18,066 nucleotides of DNA. It comes from JBBAEA01 sp041656175 (GTDB lineage Bacteria > Myxococcota_A > Bradymonadia > UBA4248). Made by a program: the position numbers and the translations under genes. Below are positions 1-6,810 of this stretch, one piece after another. The notes under the pieces were generated by a model. That model was given only the letters and a program-made list of their open reading frames with translations, was not told where the DNA came from and searched no databases. The stretch is from contig JBBAEA010000074.1 in assembly GCA_041656175.1 (NCBI GenBank), positions 1 through 18,066 of the forward strand. Direction: 5' to 3'. Numbering within the stretch: the stretch's first letter is position 1; each line of letters begins with the position of its first letter.

Positions 1-12
1 AGAAAATTAGTC

Positions 13-116
13 GTTTTGTAGAGAAGCAAAACAATAAAATGCGCATAAAATTAGGCATGCAGATGATAGAATGGCAGTTTATTCGGTAAGCGCTTAAAAG
101 AGTGCTTTCTTTTTTG
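13..116 (+). repeat. 103-bp dispersed repeat, copy D1
   Basis: This segment aligns without gaps to 4613-4715; by hand count about 79 of 103 positions agree. The best conserved blocks are the first ten bases (TTTTGTAGA) and the last part (GCTTAAAAGA...TGCTTTCTTTTTT). It contains no ORF. In both copies it is followed by a G-rich tract (GAGGGGGGTGCGGGGGGAA), directly here and after an extra 82-bp module at the other locus. It may be a decayed mobile-element end or another repeat family; the function is unknown. Confidence 0.75.
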
Positions 117-125
117 GAGGGGGGT

Positions 126-174
126 GCGGGGGGAACCTTTTTTCTTTTGCAAAAAGAAAAAAGGTTCCCCCCGC
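126..174. repeat. Perfect 23-bp inverted repeat (hairpin)
   Basis: The left arm 126-148 and right arm 152-174 are exact reverse complements with a 3-nt loop at 149-151. Each arm combines a GC block (GCGGGGGG), AACC and a T-rich or A-rich block. No T-run follows on either strand, so it is not a canonical intrinsic terminator. The related locus at about 4798-4823 has the same left end (GCGGGGGGAA) and the same following AGCTCTTT but lacks the hairpin, so it appears to be a separable module. Confidence 0.8.
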
Positions 175-272
175 GCAAAGCTCTTTAAACGTAGTCAAAA
201 GTAGCAAAATTTTACCAACCCCATCTCGCGTGCTAAAATATAATCATAGGCGCTGCTTTAAAATGCTCGCCT

Positions 273-417
273 GGGGGGTAGCGCAAGATCGCCGAGCAAA
301 GGCTGCAATGAACGTATGATGTGCAGCGGTTCGACGAATAGGCGAAACGCTGCACATCATTTACGTGAATTGCAGAATTTGCGAGGAAGCTTGCGCGTAG
401 GGGGGCTCATGCCCCCC
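273..417 (+). ncRNA. Structured element, copy A (145 nt)
   Basis: First of three related elements. It opens with GGGGGGTAGCGC, then GATC, and closes with GAGGAAGC..GCGCGTAGGGGGG followed by a G/C hairpin (400-417). Stem GCGCAAG (281-287) pairs with CTTGCGC (390-396). Inside, CTGCAAT pairs with ATTGCAG, a tandem G-A loop follows (310-311 against 367-368), then ACGTA..TGATGTGCAGCG pairs with its complement, with an apical TTCG/CGAA stem. Copies B and C keep this plan with different stem bases. It sits just upstream of the gene at 473. Whether it is transcribed is not shown; a TATAAT at 239-244 has no convincing -35. Confidence 0.6.
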
Positions 418-472
418 AAAAAATGAACTATATGCGGTTTAAGCGTAAAATTTCGTAGAAAAGGATGTTTGA

Positions 473-952
473 ATGTTAAAGAAGGGTGCAATTATTTCGT
501 TTGCCTGTGCGGTGATTTTGGGGCTGGCGCTGCCTGTGCAGGCGAGTCATTATGAGTTGCAAGATATTGAGTTGGTGGGGGCGGAACTTCGAGAGAAGTT
601 GCTGGCGCATGAGATTGACAACACGGAGCAGTTGTTGGCGGCGTTGTTGTCGGGGAAGGACCGCGCGGCGTTTGCGAAGGCTTATGGTTTGGGCGGCGAT
701 GAGGTGATGGAGTTGGCGCAAAAGTTGGAGCTGATGCAGTTACCTGGGATTGGCCCGAAGGCGGCGACATTGTTGTTGTTGGCGGAGATTGGCGGCGTTC
801 GGGACTTGGCGGCGGCGGATGCACAGGGGCTTTTGGAGCGTTTGTTGACGGCCAACCGCGTGCATGCGGTCACGGGCGTGCAGCCCGATAATGAGTTGGT
901 GAAGGACTGGATTAAGCGCGCGAAGGCGGCGATACACTTGTTGCAACCATAA
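473..952 (+). CDS. Secreted DUF4332-like helix-hairpin-helix protein
   Basis: This is a 159-residue protein. Residues 1-24 form a signal peptide (MLKKG, hydrophobic core, cleavage after VQA), so the product is predicted to be periplasmic. The rest matches the layout of DUF4332 proteins: YELQDIELVGAELREKLLA near the start, a second helix-hairpin-helix LPGIGPKAA at 90-98, and a conserved DWI (145-147) in the last helix. Helix-hairpin-helix modules normally contact nucleic acid, which makes a signal peptide notable; here they may only be a packing fold. An AAGGA precedes the ATG. The next gene starts 10 bp downstream, so it is probably the first gene of an operon reaching 4497. Leucine codons are strikingly TTG-rich and alanine codons GCG-rich. 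The role is unknown. Confidence 0.85.
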   Translation: MLKKGAIISFACAVILGLALPVQASHYELQDIELVGAELREKLLAHEIDNTEQLLAALLSGKDRAAFAKAYGLGGDEVMELAQKLELMQLPGIGPKAATLLLLAEIGGVRDLAAADAQGLLERLLTANRVHAVTGVQPDNELVKDWIKRAKAAIHLLQP

Positions 953-962
953 GTGAAGGGCT

Positions 963-3371
963 ATGCAGGCAATTCGGCGAAGATTTGATAGAATACATGC
1001 CAATCAAAACGTTAATATTCGACAAAACGATATTTTTGTCGAAGATTGTACGGAGCGGGTGATTCTAGATTTTGACAATAACATTCCTGTTATTGTGCAT
1101 TCGCCAGCTAATGATGCGAGTTGTACGCCGATTTTGACGTATGGTGAAGAGCTTGCACAGATTTCGTCCTTTGAGCGGCCTGAAGTGCTGCGAGAACCCG
1201 AGGAATTGAATGTTCACTTAGATGAGTGTTCAACGACGTTAGCAACATATGAGGCGCGCGCTCCGATGTTTACTTTGAGCGCGAAGCTGGTGGGTGTGGC
1301 GGTGCTTTTGTGTGCGTTGCTTGGATTTTCGCTGATCAGTTATAGCCCTTTGCATGCGCATTCGGGCCAGAAGCTCATTCAAACGGCGAGTTCGCGCGCC
1401 AATGATTTGAGCCCAGAGAATTTGGGTGCGGCGATTGAGTTTGTGGAAAGTACGTCAGTGGGGTCGGCGAACGATGCGGTTGAGGGGTATAAGCTTTTTT
1501 TGCGGACATGGCATGAACGAATAGACGCGGGCGTTGAGCGAGTGGCGATATCGTTAGATGACGCGCAGTTTCCGCGAACGGCAGCCTCGGCGCATGCAGC
1601 GTATGTGTCGCAGAAGCTAAACGGCGGCGACGTTGAGGCCGCGAAGCGGTATGCGCAGAGTTTAGATCGGGCAATATTTAAGGGGCAAGGCGATTATTTG
1701 CGCTGGATCGGGGCGAGCATTGCCAAGGCAGATGGCCAGGTGGATGCGGCTGCGGCGGGATTTGCGAAATTGAGTCGTGGCCGCTTGGCGTCTTTCGCAT
1801 TTATGGAGTTGGCGCAGTTGTCGCTGGAGCACACAAATTCGGCAGCGACGGCACTGTTTTTGCAGGAGGCGCTTTCACCTAGTACCAAGGAACTGCCAGT
1901 ATTTGCGCGATGTGCGCTAGAGATCCTGTCGCCGGGGTCGGGGGCGGAAATTAGCGCTTACGGCAAGCTTTCGCAGCCTTATCGCGATTACTGCGCCATT
2001 GCCGATATGAGGCAGCAGCTGGATCGTTTGGCTGTGTGTGAGAACTGCGATGTTGCGAGGGTTGAAGCGCTTTCTGCAAACAATAGCCATCGCTTGAATT
2101 TGGCCATTCGTTTGGCATTGAGTCGTGGTCAGATCGAGCAAGCGTCGCGCTTCTACCATCAATTTGAGCATGGAAGCGTCAACGAGATCGAACTTACGGC
2201 GTTGGAGAACTTAATCGTTGATGAAGCACTGCGAACGGGGAATCTTGGGGCTTTGCATCATTTATATCATGAGCTTGATAGTGGCGATGATTTTGTGATG
2301 ATCCTACGATATATTGATATGCGTAGGTATTTTCCCAATGAAACGGATTTATATACTCAGGGTGCGTGGCCTAGTTATTTTTGGCGAAACACTGCAGCAT
2401 TGCCCAAAGTAGAGCCGACGCAACCGTATTTATTGGCTTTGCACCGAGCCTACCAAAGCGCAAATTATGGGTATATGGCAAAAGCCTTGTCGCAGACGCG
2501 GGAGATCGCGGCGCGCTACCCACAGAGCACGGAAGCTTTTATGATGCAAATACGCTTTTTAGCGGCTTGGGGTAAGGAAGCGCAGGCGGCTGACATTTTA
2601 CTTGCGCGCGCTCAGCATGACACGATGCAGGCGCCACTTTTGGCTTTGGCTGCACTGATGCAGGCGCGTAGCCAAAACTTCGCAGCTTGGTTGTATCCTG
2701 TACAACACCTACGCTTTAACGATTTAGCGCTTCGTATCGCGCAGTGCGAGAGCAAGTTTTGGAAGAGCGCAAAATCGGCTAACGCGTGTGTGAAACAACT
2801 TAGCCTTGAGGCAAAGGAGCAGCGTACGCTTGCGGTGATGGACGCGTTTTTAAACCCCGTTTCCGATCCAGAGAAACAATGGGCGAACTTAGAGCGCGCG
2901 AATATTTCGGCATTGAGTTTTACGGGCTTACACGCTGCGCGCGCCAAAGCAGCCGTTGCTGCCAAAATGCATAAAGAGGCAGTTCGTGCATTCAGCGATT
3001 CGATACTATTGGCGCCAGCCGATGTAGAAGCGCCAAAGGCACTTGCGAACTACTACATGACTTGCTATAAATCATATGAGGGGACAAAAAAGTTAGAGTC
3101 GCTTATACGCGCTCTCCCTCAACACTCCGAGAGTTTAGAGCTTTTGGCGGCTTGCCACGTTGCAGCGGCTCGTCTGTATAAACCCGAGAGCGCGAACGCT
3201 GCGGCACTCAAACATTTGCTAAGGGCTAAAAGCCTCGTTGGGAATGATGAGTTTATATTAAAGGGCCTTATAAAATACTACAAAGCCAAAGAAAAACCGT
3301 ATTTTGTAAAGAAATATACGGACTTATTACAGAAGCAAAATGACGATGAGAACGCTACTAACGAGATTTAG
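963..3371 (+). CDS. Membrane-anchored helical-repeat (TPR-like) protein
   Basis: This is an 802-residue protein. Residues 1-105 are polar with no signal peptide and are predicted cytoplasmic. A single transmembrane segment lies at about 106-127 (LVGVAVLLCALLGF core). The remainder is Ala/Leu-rich alpha-helical sequence with TPR-like pairs, clearest at about 640-790 (ARAKAAVAAKMHKEAVRAF and following), predicted outside the inner membrane. No catalytic motif is visible. GAAGGG precedes the ATG with unusually short spacing (2 nt). The gene starts 10 bp after the DUF4332-like gene and overlaps the next gene by 32 bp, which suggests one operon with coupled translation. Such proteins often scaffold envelope complexes; a role with its two secreted or lipid-anchored neighbours is inference. 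I do not recognise a named family. Confidence 0.8.
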   Translation: MQAIRRRFDRIHANQNVNIRQNDIFVEDCTERVILDFDNNIPVIVHSPANDASCTPILTYGEELAQISSFERPEVLREPEELNVHLDECSTTLATYEARAPMFTLSAKLVGVAVLLCALLGFSLISYSPLHAHSGQKLIQTASSRANDLSPENLGAAIEFVESTSVGSANDAVEGYKLFLRTWHERIDAGVERVAISLDDAQFPRTAASAHAAYVSQKLNGGDVEAAKRYAQSLDRAIFKGQGDYLRWIGASIAKADGQVDAAAAGFAKLSRGRLASFAFMELAQLSLEHTNSAATALFLQEALSPSTKELPVFARCALEILSPGSGAEISAYGKLSQPYRDYCAIADMRQQLDRLAVCENCDVARVEALSANNSHRLNLAIRLALSRGQIEQASRFYHQFEHGSVNEIELTALENLIVDEALRTGNLGALHHLYHELDSGDDFVMILRYIDMRRYFPNETDLYTQGAWPSYFWRNTAALPKVEPTQPYLLALHRAYQSANYGYMAKALSQTREIAARYPQSTEAFMMQIRFLAAWGKEAQAADILLARAQHDTMQAPLLALAALMQARSQNFAAWLYPVQHLRFNDLALRIAQCESKFWKSAKSANACVKQLSLEAKEQRTLAVMDAFLNPVSDPEKQWANLERANISALSFTGLHAARAKAAVAAKMHKEAVRAFSDSILLAPADVEAPKALANYYMTCYKSYEGTKKLESLIRALPQHSESLELLAACHVAAARLYKPESANAAALKHLLRAKSLVGNDEFILKGLIKYYKAKEKPYFVKKYTDLLQKQNDDENATNEI

Positions 3372-4497
3372 ATTCATTTATCTATTCGTCGTTTTTTTTG
3401 CGTTTTTATGGGCTTGCGACGAGGATGAAGTTCGTTGGAAGCCCGACCGCGGTGGGGAAAATATTGAAGAGGGAGAAAATACTGACGATCCTGAGCTCGT
3501 AGATCCCGAAGACCCCACCGATCTCGAAGATCCCACTGATCCCGAGGATCCGACCGATCCTGAAGACCCAGTCGATGAATGGGAACACGTGAGCATAGCG
3601 GTAATATCGGATCTCAATGCGAGTTACGGAAGTACGTCGTATAGCTCGGTGGTAAAAGACGCGATAACTCATATTATAGCGAGCAAACCCGATATCGTAC
3701 TGAGTGCAGGCGACATGGTGGCTGGCCAAAGAAGCGGTTTAGACTACGCGTCAATGTGGCGCGCGTTTCACTTCAACGTTAGTGATCGCCTTTTTGATGA
3801 AAATATACCGTTTTTAATAGTTCCGGGTAATCACGATGCCGCTCGAGACGAAGAGCGTATTCACTACGAAAACGCGTGGAAAGATCGTGTTCCGCCGTTT
3901 GAAATGCTAGCGGGCAGCCGATTTCCCTTCTATTATGCGATTATGGTCGAGGGAATCCTCATCATAGCGCTAGATATTGTGCGCGTGGCGGGCATCGACA
4001 CACTACAGCTTGAGTGGCTCAATGACACGCTTAGAAACAATGTTCATGTGCGCCAGCGCATAGTGATAGGCCATCTTCCTTTGGCTGCAGTAGCGTTGGC
4101 GAAAATCTCGGAAATCGTTATTAGCACTACGCTTGAGGAGGCCTTGCGTGAACAAGGGGTTGAGTTCTACATCTCTGGGCACCACCACGCGTACTACCCT
4201 GCTCACCTCGGCGAATTGCGCCACGTCTCCATGCCGTGTTTGGGCAGCGGACCGCGCCCGCTTATGGGCAGCACACAGACTGCTTGGCGTGGTTATGTGT
4301 GGATCGATATTCCGCCAAAAGGGCCCGCTCAAGTTAGCGCCTACAAGGCTCCGAGTTTTGAGAACAAGCAGGTGCTAGAAGAGCTTCCCACCACGATCGG
4401 GCGTTTGGAGCGCGAAGACATTGGGCTTGCTAATTATATACTCGAATGGCTGGATTCCAGCATCCATCGCGCAAGTAAAAGTTTAGGGAATCGATAG
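3340..4497 (+). CDS. Calcineurin-like metallophosphoesterase lipoprotein
   Basis: This is a 385-residue protein. A signal peptide ends in a lipobox (FLWAC) with Cys26 as the lipid site. An acidic Pro/Asp linker follows, with four hexapeptide repeats of the DPEDPT type (55-78). The rest is a metallophosphoesterase domain: ISDLN (D91), AGDMV (D125), GNHD (164-166), IGH (H245) and SGHHH (H281, H283). The first motif is normally DxH in this superfamily; here Asn93 takes the place of the His, which could alter one metal site. Substrate is unknown. The ATG overlaps the preceding gene by 32 bp; a second ATG at 3346 is equally possible. It is the last gene of the apparent operon, and no clear terminator follows. 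Confidence 0.88.
   Translation: MTMRTLLTRFRFIYLFVVFFAFLWACDEDEVRWKPDRGGENIEEGENTDDPELVDPEDPTDLEDPTDPEDPTDPEDPVDEWEHVSIAVISDLNASYGSTSYSSVVKDAITHIIASKPDIVLSAGDMVAGQRSGLDYASMWRAFHFNVSDRLFDENIPFLIVPGNHDAARDEERIHYENAWKDRVPPFEMLAGSRFPFYYAIMVEGILIIALDIVRVAGIDTLQLEWLNDTLRNNVHVRQRIVIGHLPLAAVALAKISEIVISTTLEEALREQGVEFYISGHHHAYYPAHLGELRHVSMPCLGSGPRPLMGSTQTAWRGYVWIDIPPKGPAQVSAYKAPSFENKQVLEELPTTIGRLEREDIGLANYILEWLDSSIHRASKSLGNR
3502..3573 (+). repeat. Four 18-bp tandem repeats encoding DPEDPT
   Basis: Four in-frame 18-bp units encode DPEDPT, DLEDPT, DPEDPT and DPEDPV in the linker between the lipid anchor and the phosphoesterase domain. The synonymous positions differ between units (GAT/GAC, CCC/CCG/CCT), so the repeat is not freshly expanded. 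Unit number could vary between strains without breaking the frame. Confidence 0.85.
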
Positions 4498-4612
4498 ATT
4501 TTCATTGCAAGCGCAACACTTGCCTGCACAAACTTTCTGTTGAAGACCTTTGCACGGCTAAAAATAACGAATTTAATTTTACAAATTCGATACATTTTTA
4601 AACAAAATGAGA

Positions 4613-4715
4613 TATTTTGTAGAGAAGCACAAGTTAAGAATGCTCATTAAATAAGGCAGGTGGAAGATAAAATGATATTTTATTTGAAAAGTGCTTAAAA
4701 GATTGCTTTCTTTTT
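4613..4715 (+). repeat. 103-bp dispersed repeat, copy D2
   Basis: Gapless partner of 13-116, with about 77% identity by hand count. It lies in the 375-bp gap after the phosphoesterase gene. Bases 4498-4612 upstream contain no gene that I can see, only a small inverted repeat (CGAATTT..AAATTCG near 4569-4590) without a following T-run. At its right end the match to D1 is interrupted by the hairpin module at 4716-4797 and resumes at the G-rich tract from about 4798. Confidence 0.75.
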
Positions 4716-4797
4716 AGTGCCACAGCCGTCCAGGCTGTGGCCGCTTCGCGCGCGGCCTCAGCCGCGACCAATCGCTGACATCCGTGTCGCGATTGAA
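4716..4797. repeat. Three-hairpin GC-rich module inside repeat locus
   Basis: This segment interrupts the D2 locus relative to D1. It contains CCACAGCC/GGCTGTGG (4720-4727 and 4733-4740), then overlapping GGCCGC/GCGGCC (4739-4744 and 4752-4757) and CGCGGC/GCCGCG (4751-4756 and 4761-4766), then AATCGC-T-GACA/TGTC-GCGATT (4770-4794). Consecutive palindromes with no coding potential resemble REP/BIME-type or other small non-autonomous repeats. No target-site duplication is obvious. Confidence 0.6.
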
Positions 4798-4872
4798 GAG
4801 AGGGGGGTGCGGGGGGAAGCTCTTTCTCTCTTGTATAAATTTTTTGCGACGGCTTCGGACTCAGGAGGGTTC

Positions 4873-5112
4873 ATGCAGTTTTACAGTCACTTTACGATAG
4901 ATGATAGATTACGTTTAGAAAAGGGTCTCAGTGAGGGCGTTCCTATCATTGAATTGGCCAAAATTCTAAACAAATCGCGCTCTACGATTCATAGAGAAAT
5001 GAAAAGAAATCAAGCTACGAGAGAGAGCTATTGCGCTGTAACGGCTCAAGCAAACTATGATGTGAAGCGTTTGAGATGTAGACGAGGTGGCTCTCTCCCC
5101 GTTAAGAGCTAG
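4873..5112 (+). pseudogene. IS30-type transposase HTH fragment (79 aa)
   Basis: From the ATG at 4873, preceded by AGGAGG at 4864-4869, the frame encodes 79 residues. They match the N-terminal helix-turn-helix of IS30-family transposases: HFTIDDRLRLEKGL, then EGVPIIELAKILNKSRSTIH and REMKRN, then an Arg-rich tail. A full transposase needs about 250 more residues including the DDE catalytic core; these are missing, and the frame stops shortly before structured element B. The frame is open further 5' to a GTG in the hairpin module, but the strong ribosome site supports 4873. Most likely it is a truncated insertion-sequence remnant; a small stand-alone DNA-binding protein is possible because the ribosome site and frame are intact. 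Confidence 0.7.
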
Positions 5113-5150
5113 CGACTTTTGACGCAGTTCAAACAAGCTTTTATTTTGCT

Positions 5151-5294
5151 GGGGGAAGTCTCCCCCTCGCGCGGGCTTCCCTCATGAACGGTGGCTTCGC
5201 GCTTTATTTTATGCATTGTATGCGCTCAAACCGCGCATCCAATGCATAAAATGCGCTCAGGCACCGCTCCTTCGGGTGATCCCGCGCTACCCCC
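5151..5294 (-). ncRNA. Structured element, copy B (144 nt)
   Basis: Read on the - strand it begins GGGGGTAGCGCGGGATC (5294 downward) and ends GGGAAGCCCGCGCG, then a GGGGGAG..CTTCCCCC hairpin (to 5151). GCGCGGG (5287-5281) pairs with CCCGCGC (5175-5169). The inner stems differ from A and C: CGGTG with CACCG, a tandem G-A loop (5258-5257 against 5198-5197), GCGC..TTTTATGCATTG with its complement, and ATGCGC/GCGCAT at the tip. It starts just after dapB on the same strand, so it could be part of the dapB 3' UTR. Confidence 0.6.
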
Positions 5295-5301
5295 TCTTGA
5301 T

Positions 5302-6039
5302 TTAGTGGATGTTTAGCACATCGTTCATGCTGTAAACGCCGGGGGCTTGTTTGTAAAGCCACGCCGCGGCTCGGAGCGCGCCACGAGCAAAAATTGCGCG
5401 ATCCTCGGCGACGTGTCGAATTTCTAATCGCTCATGGGGACCGAACCAAAAAACGCTGTGTTCGCCCGCAACACTACCGCCTCGCAAGCTACTCATACCA
5501 ATTTCGTTTTGGCGGCGCGGCTCGTGTATTGCGGAGCGATCGTAAACAAGTTTTCCAGGATTAATTTGTGCATTTTGTATGGTTTTGGCGAGTGTTAGCG
5601 CAGTTCCCGAGGGCGAGTCTACTTTGTTTCGGTGGTGGGTTTCTTGGATTTCGCAATCCCAATGGGGAAGGCTCGCCGTGACTTGGGCGCAGAGCGCTTG
5701 CATAAGCGCAACGCCAATACTGGTGTTGGAAGCGATGAGTAGGGCTAGGTTTTTATGCGCCTTATGGCTACTAAGCGCGTCTTCACTAATTCCTGTAGTA
5801 GCCAGTAAATACGCTGATTTTTGCTCTGCTGCGATGGGGATATTCCGCATTGCCGCATCGGGTGTCGAAAAATCGACAACGACATCAAAATCGGGGGCTT
5901 TGCTAAGATCTGCTAGCATCCCAGCGCCAAAGTTATCGATTTTCGCGACAATACTGAAGTCTTGGCTTTGCTCGCAGAGCTCAGTGATGCTTCGTCCCAT
6001 GCGCCCGTTGGCGCCGATTAACGCTATTCGTATGCTCAT
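5302..6039 (-). CDS. dapB: 4-hydroxy-tetrahydrodipicolinate reductase
   Basis: DapB reduces the dihydrodipicolinate precursor with NAD(P)H in the diaminopimelate/lysine pathway, in the cytoplasm. The 245-residue protein has the N-terminal Rossmann motif GANGRMG (9-15), DFSTPDAA (56-63), ATTG (80-83), and the signature ETHHRNKVDSPSGTAL, in which His135 and Lys139 correspond to the catalytic residues of the E. coli enzyme. GGSVAGEHSVFW follows in the C-terminal domain. It is somewhat shorter than the roughly 270-residue E. coli enzyme, mainly through shorter loops. Its ATG overlaps the stop of the upstream lipoprotein gene (ATGA at 6039-6036), which implies translational coupling. No dapA or other lysine gene is nearby. 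Confidence 0.96.
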   Translation of the reverse strand: MSIRIALIGANGRMGRSITELCEQSQDFSIVAKIDNFGAGMLADLSKAPDFDVVVDFSTPDAAMRNIPIAAEQKSAYLLATTGISEDALSSHKAHKNLALLIASNTSIGVALMQALCAQVTASLPHWDCEIQETHHRNKVDSPSGTALTLAKTIQNAQINPGKLVYDRSAIHEPRRQNEIGMSSLRGGSVAGEHSVFWFGPHERLEIRHVAEDRAIFARGALRAAAWLYKQAPGVYSMNDVLNIH

Positions 6040-6647
6040 AGTTCTGGCTGAATATTATTAGCTAAAGAATGATTTTTTAGGACTTCGCGACTCTCAATAA
6101 CCATATCGAAGGTGAAAGAACCTTCTCTTCCCTTAACAACGGTGTTTAGGCGAATAATCGCGCGAACAGTGCCGCTAAATGCTACTATATAAATTTTTCC
6201 TGCACTTGGGGTCAGTGCTTGCCCAAAGCAGCTTCTTAAAGGCGCATCCTTCCCAAAGTTATCTCGCCTATATAAGCTATCGAAGAGCGAAAGCTCTTGT
6301 GTATTGAGTAAATTCTCGAATTCCAGAACAGGAGAACCGTCGCAAGGGCAGATATTGCCGTGGATCATTTTAGACTGCTCCCATGAATCTAAACCGCCAG
6401 GCACAGCGGTAAAGATGGCATCCTGCTCATCCCAGGGTAAGGCAACTTGAGCTTTAGCGTTAGCGGGGAAGCTTAGGAATGCATCTCCGCTATTGGCGCT
6501 AAAAGCCACCATGGCTAAGATTTCTTCTTTCCCAACGACGTCTTGCATCTTTACTACTTCACCGGTTTTAGGCGCAAAATACGCACCGTGATTGGCATTA
6601 TCTTGGTGTCCAAGTGTTATGCCCCTGTATACAGTGAGTTTTCGCAT
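6036..6647 (-). CDS. Hypothetical body of the interrupted lipoprotein
   Basis: This 203-residue frame opens at an ATG inside the duplicated segment (GAAGAAA upstream as a weak ribosome site). It lacks the signal peptide, which is left in the separate 49-codon frame at 6661-6810, so if made it would probably stay in the cytoplasm. The sequence includes a small Cys pair (NICPCDG, around residue 110) and beta-rich C-terminal sequence (FTFDMVIESREV). I recognise no domain. Its stop overlaps the dapB start by four bases, so translation here may help dapB expression. Confidence 0.55.
   Translation of the reverse strand: MRKLTVYRGITLGHQDNANHGAYFAPKTGEVVKMQDVVGKEEILAMVAFSANSGDAFLSFPANAKAQVALPWDEQDAIFTAVPGGLDSWEQSKMIHGNICPCDGSPVLEFENLLNTQELSLFDSLYRRDNFGKDAPLRSCFGQALTPSAGKIYIVAFSGTVRAIIRLNTVVKGREGSFTFDMVIESREVLKNHSLANNIQPEL
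6616..6644. repeat. 29-bp direct repeat, copy 1
   Basis: Identical to 6677-6705, with a 61-bp period. Each copy contains the palindrome CTGTATACAG and encodes RKLTVYRGIT on the - strand. The repeat causes the frame break in the lipoprotein gene. Confidence 0.95.
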
Positions 6648-6676
6648 TTTCTTCGCATTGTCAACAATAAAATGTA

Positions 6677-6705
6677 GTTATGCCCCTGTATACAGTGAGT
6701 TTTCG
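6677..6705. repeat. 29-bp direct repeat, copy 2
   Basis: Identical to 6616-6644. It is the copy joined to the intact signal peptide in the 49-codon 5' frame. The 32-bp spacer between the copies (6645-6676) has no match elsewhere in the window that I noticed. Confidence 0.95.
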
Positions 6706-6810
6706 TTTTTCTCCACCATCGCTGTCCCCATCTGCACAAGATAAGAGCGTAAAAGCGAGCAAACCCGTAATCATTAAGCATAAAAAGCTCAAAAACTTCG
6801 ATTTTTTCAT

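Larger units (their letters stand above)
6036..6810 (-). pseudogene. Lipoprotein gene interrupted by a 61-bp duplication
   Basis: Reading from the ATG at 6810 (TTGAGG ribosome site 6 nt upstream), 49 codons encode a lipoprotein signal peptide (MKKSKFLSF, hydrophobic core, lipobox LLSC with Cys25), a short acidic stretch, and RKLTVYRGIT; then the frame stops at 6661-6663. The same RKLTVYRGIT is encoded again 61 bp later, in another frame, and continues as a long protein to 6036. Sixty-one is not a multiple of three, so the duplication separates signal peptide and body. Removing one 61-bp unit would give a 237-residue lipoprotein. No family is recognised. Either a pseudogene or a recombination-switched gene. 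Confidence 0.8.

Noticed and set aside
117..133. G-quadruplex in the G-rich tract
   Set aside because: G-runs could in principle stack, but the same bases form a perfect 23-bp hairpin stem, which should be far more stable.
400..417. G/C hairpin at the end of element A as an intrinsic terminator
   Set aside because: It is followed by As, not Ts, on the + strand, and on the - strand the T-run comes before the stem. The same holds for copies B and C.
3378..3617. Ser/Gly-repeat frame on the - strand
   Set aside because: It is the antisense shadow of the DPEDPT repeat linker in the phosphoesterase lipoprotein gene.
4717..4872. 5' extension of the IS30 HTH frame
   Set aside because: It runs through the palindromic module and G-rich repeat; the AGGAGG before ATG 4873 marks the real start.
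5579..6061. 160-codon frame on the + strand
   Set aside because: It is antisense to dapB, whose catalytic motifs are all intact on the - strand.
6648..6676. TTGACA in the spacer of the 29-bp repeat as a promoter for the lipoprotein body
   Set aside because: No -10-like hexamer lies 15-19 bp downstream on the - strand.
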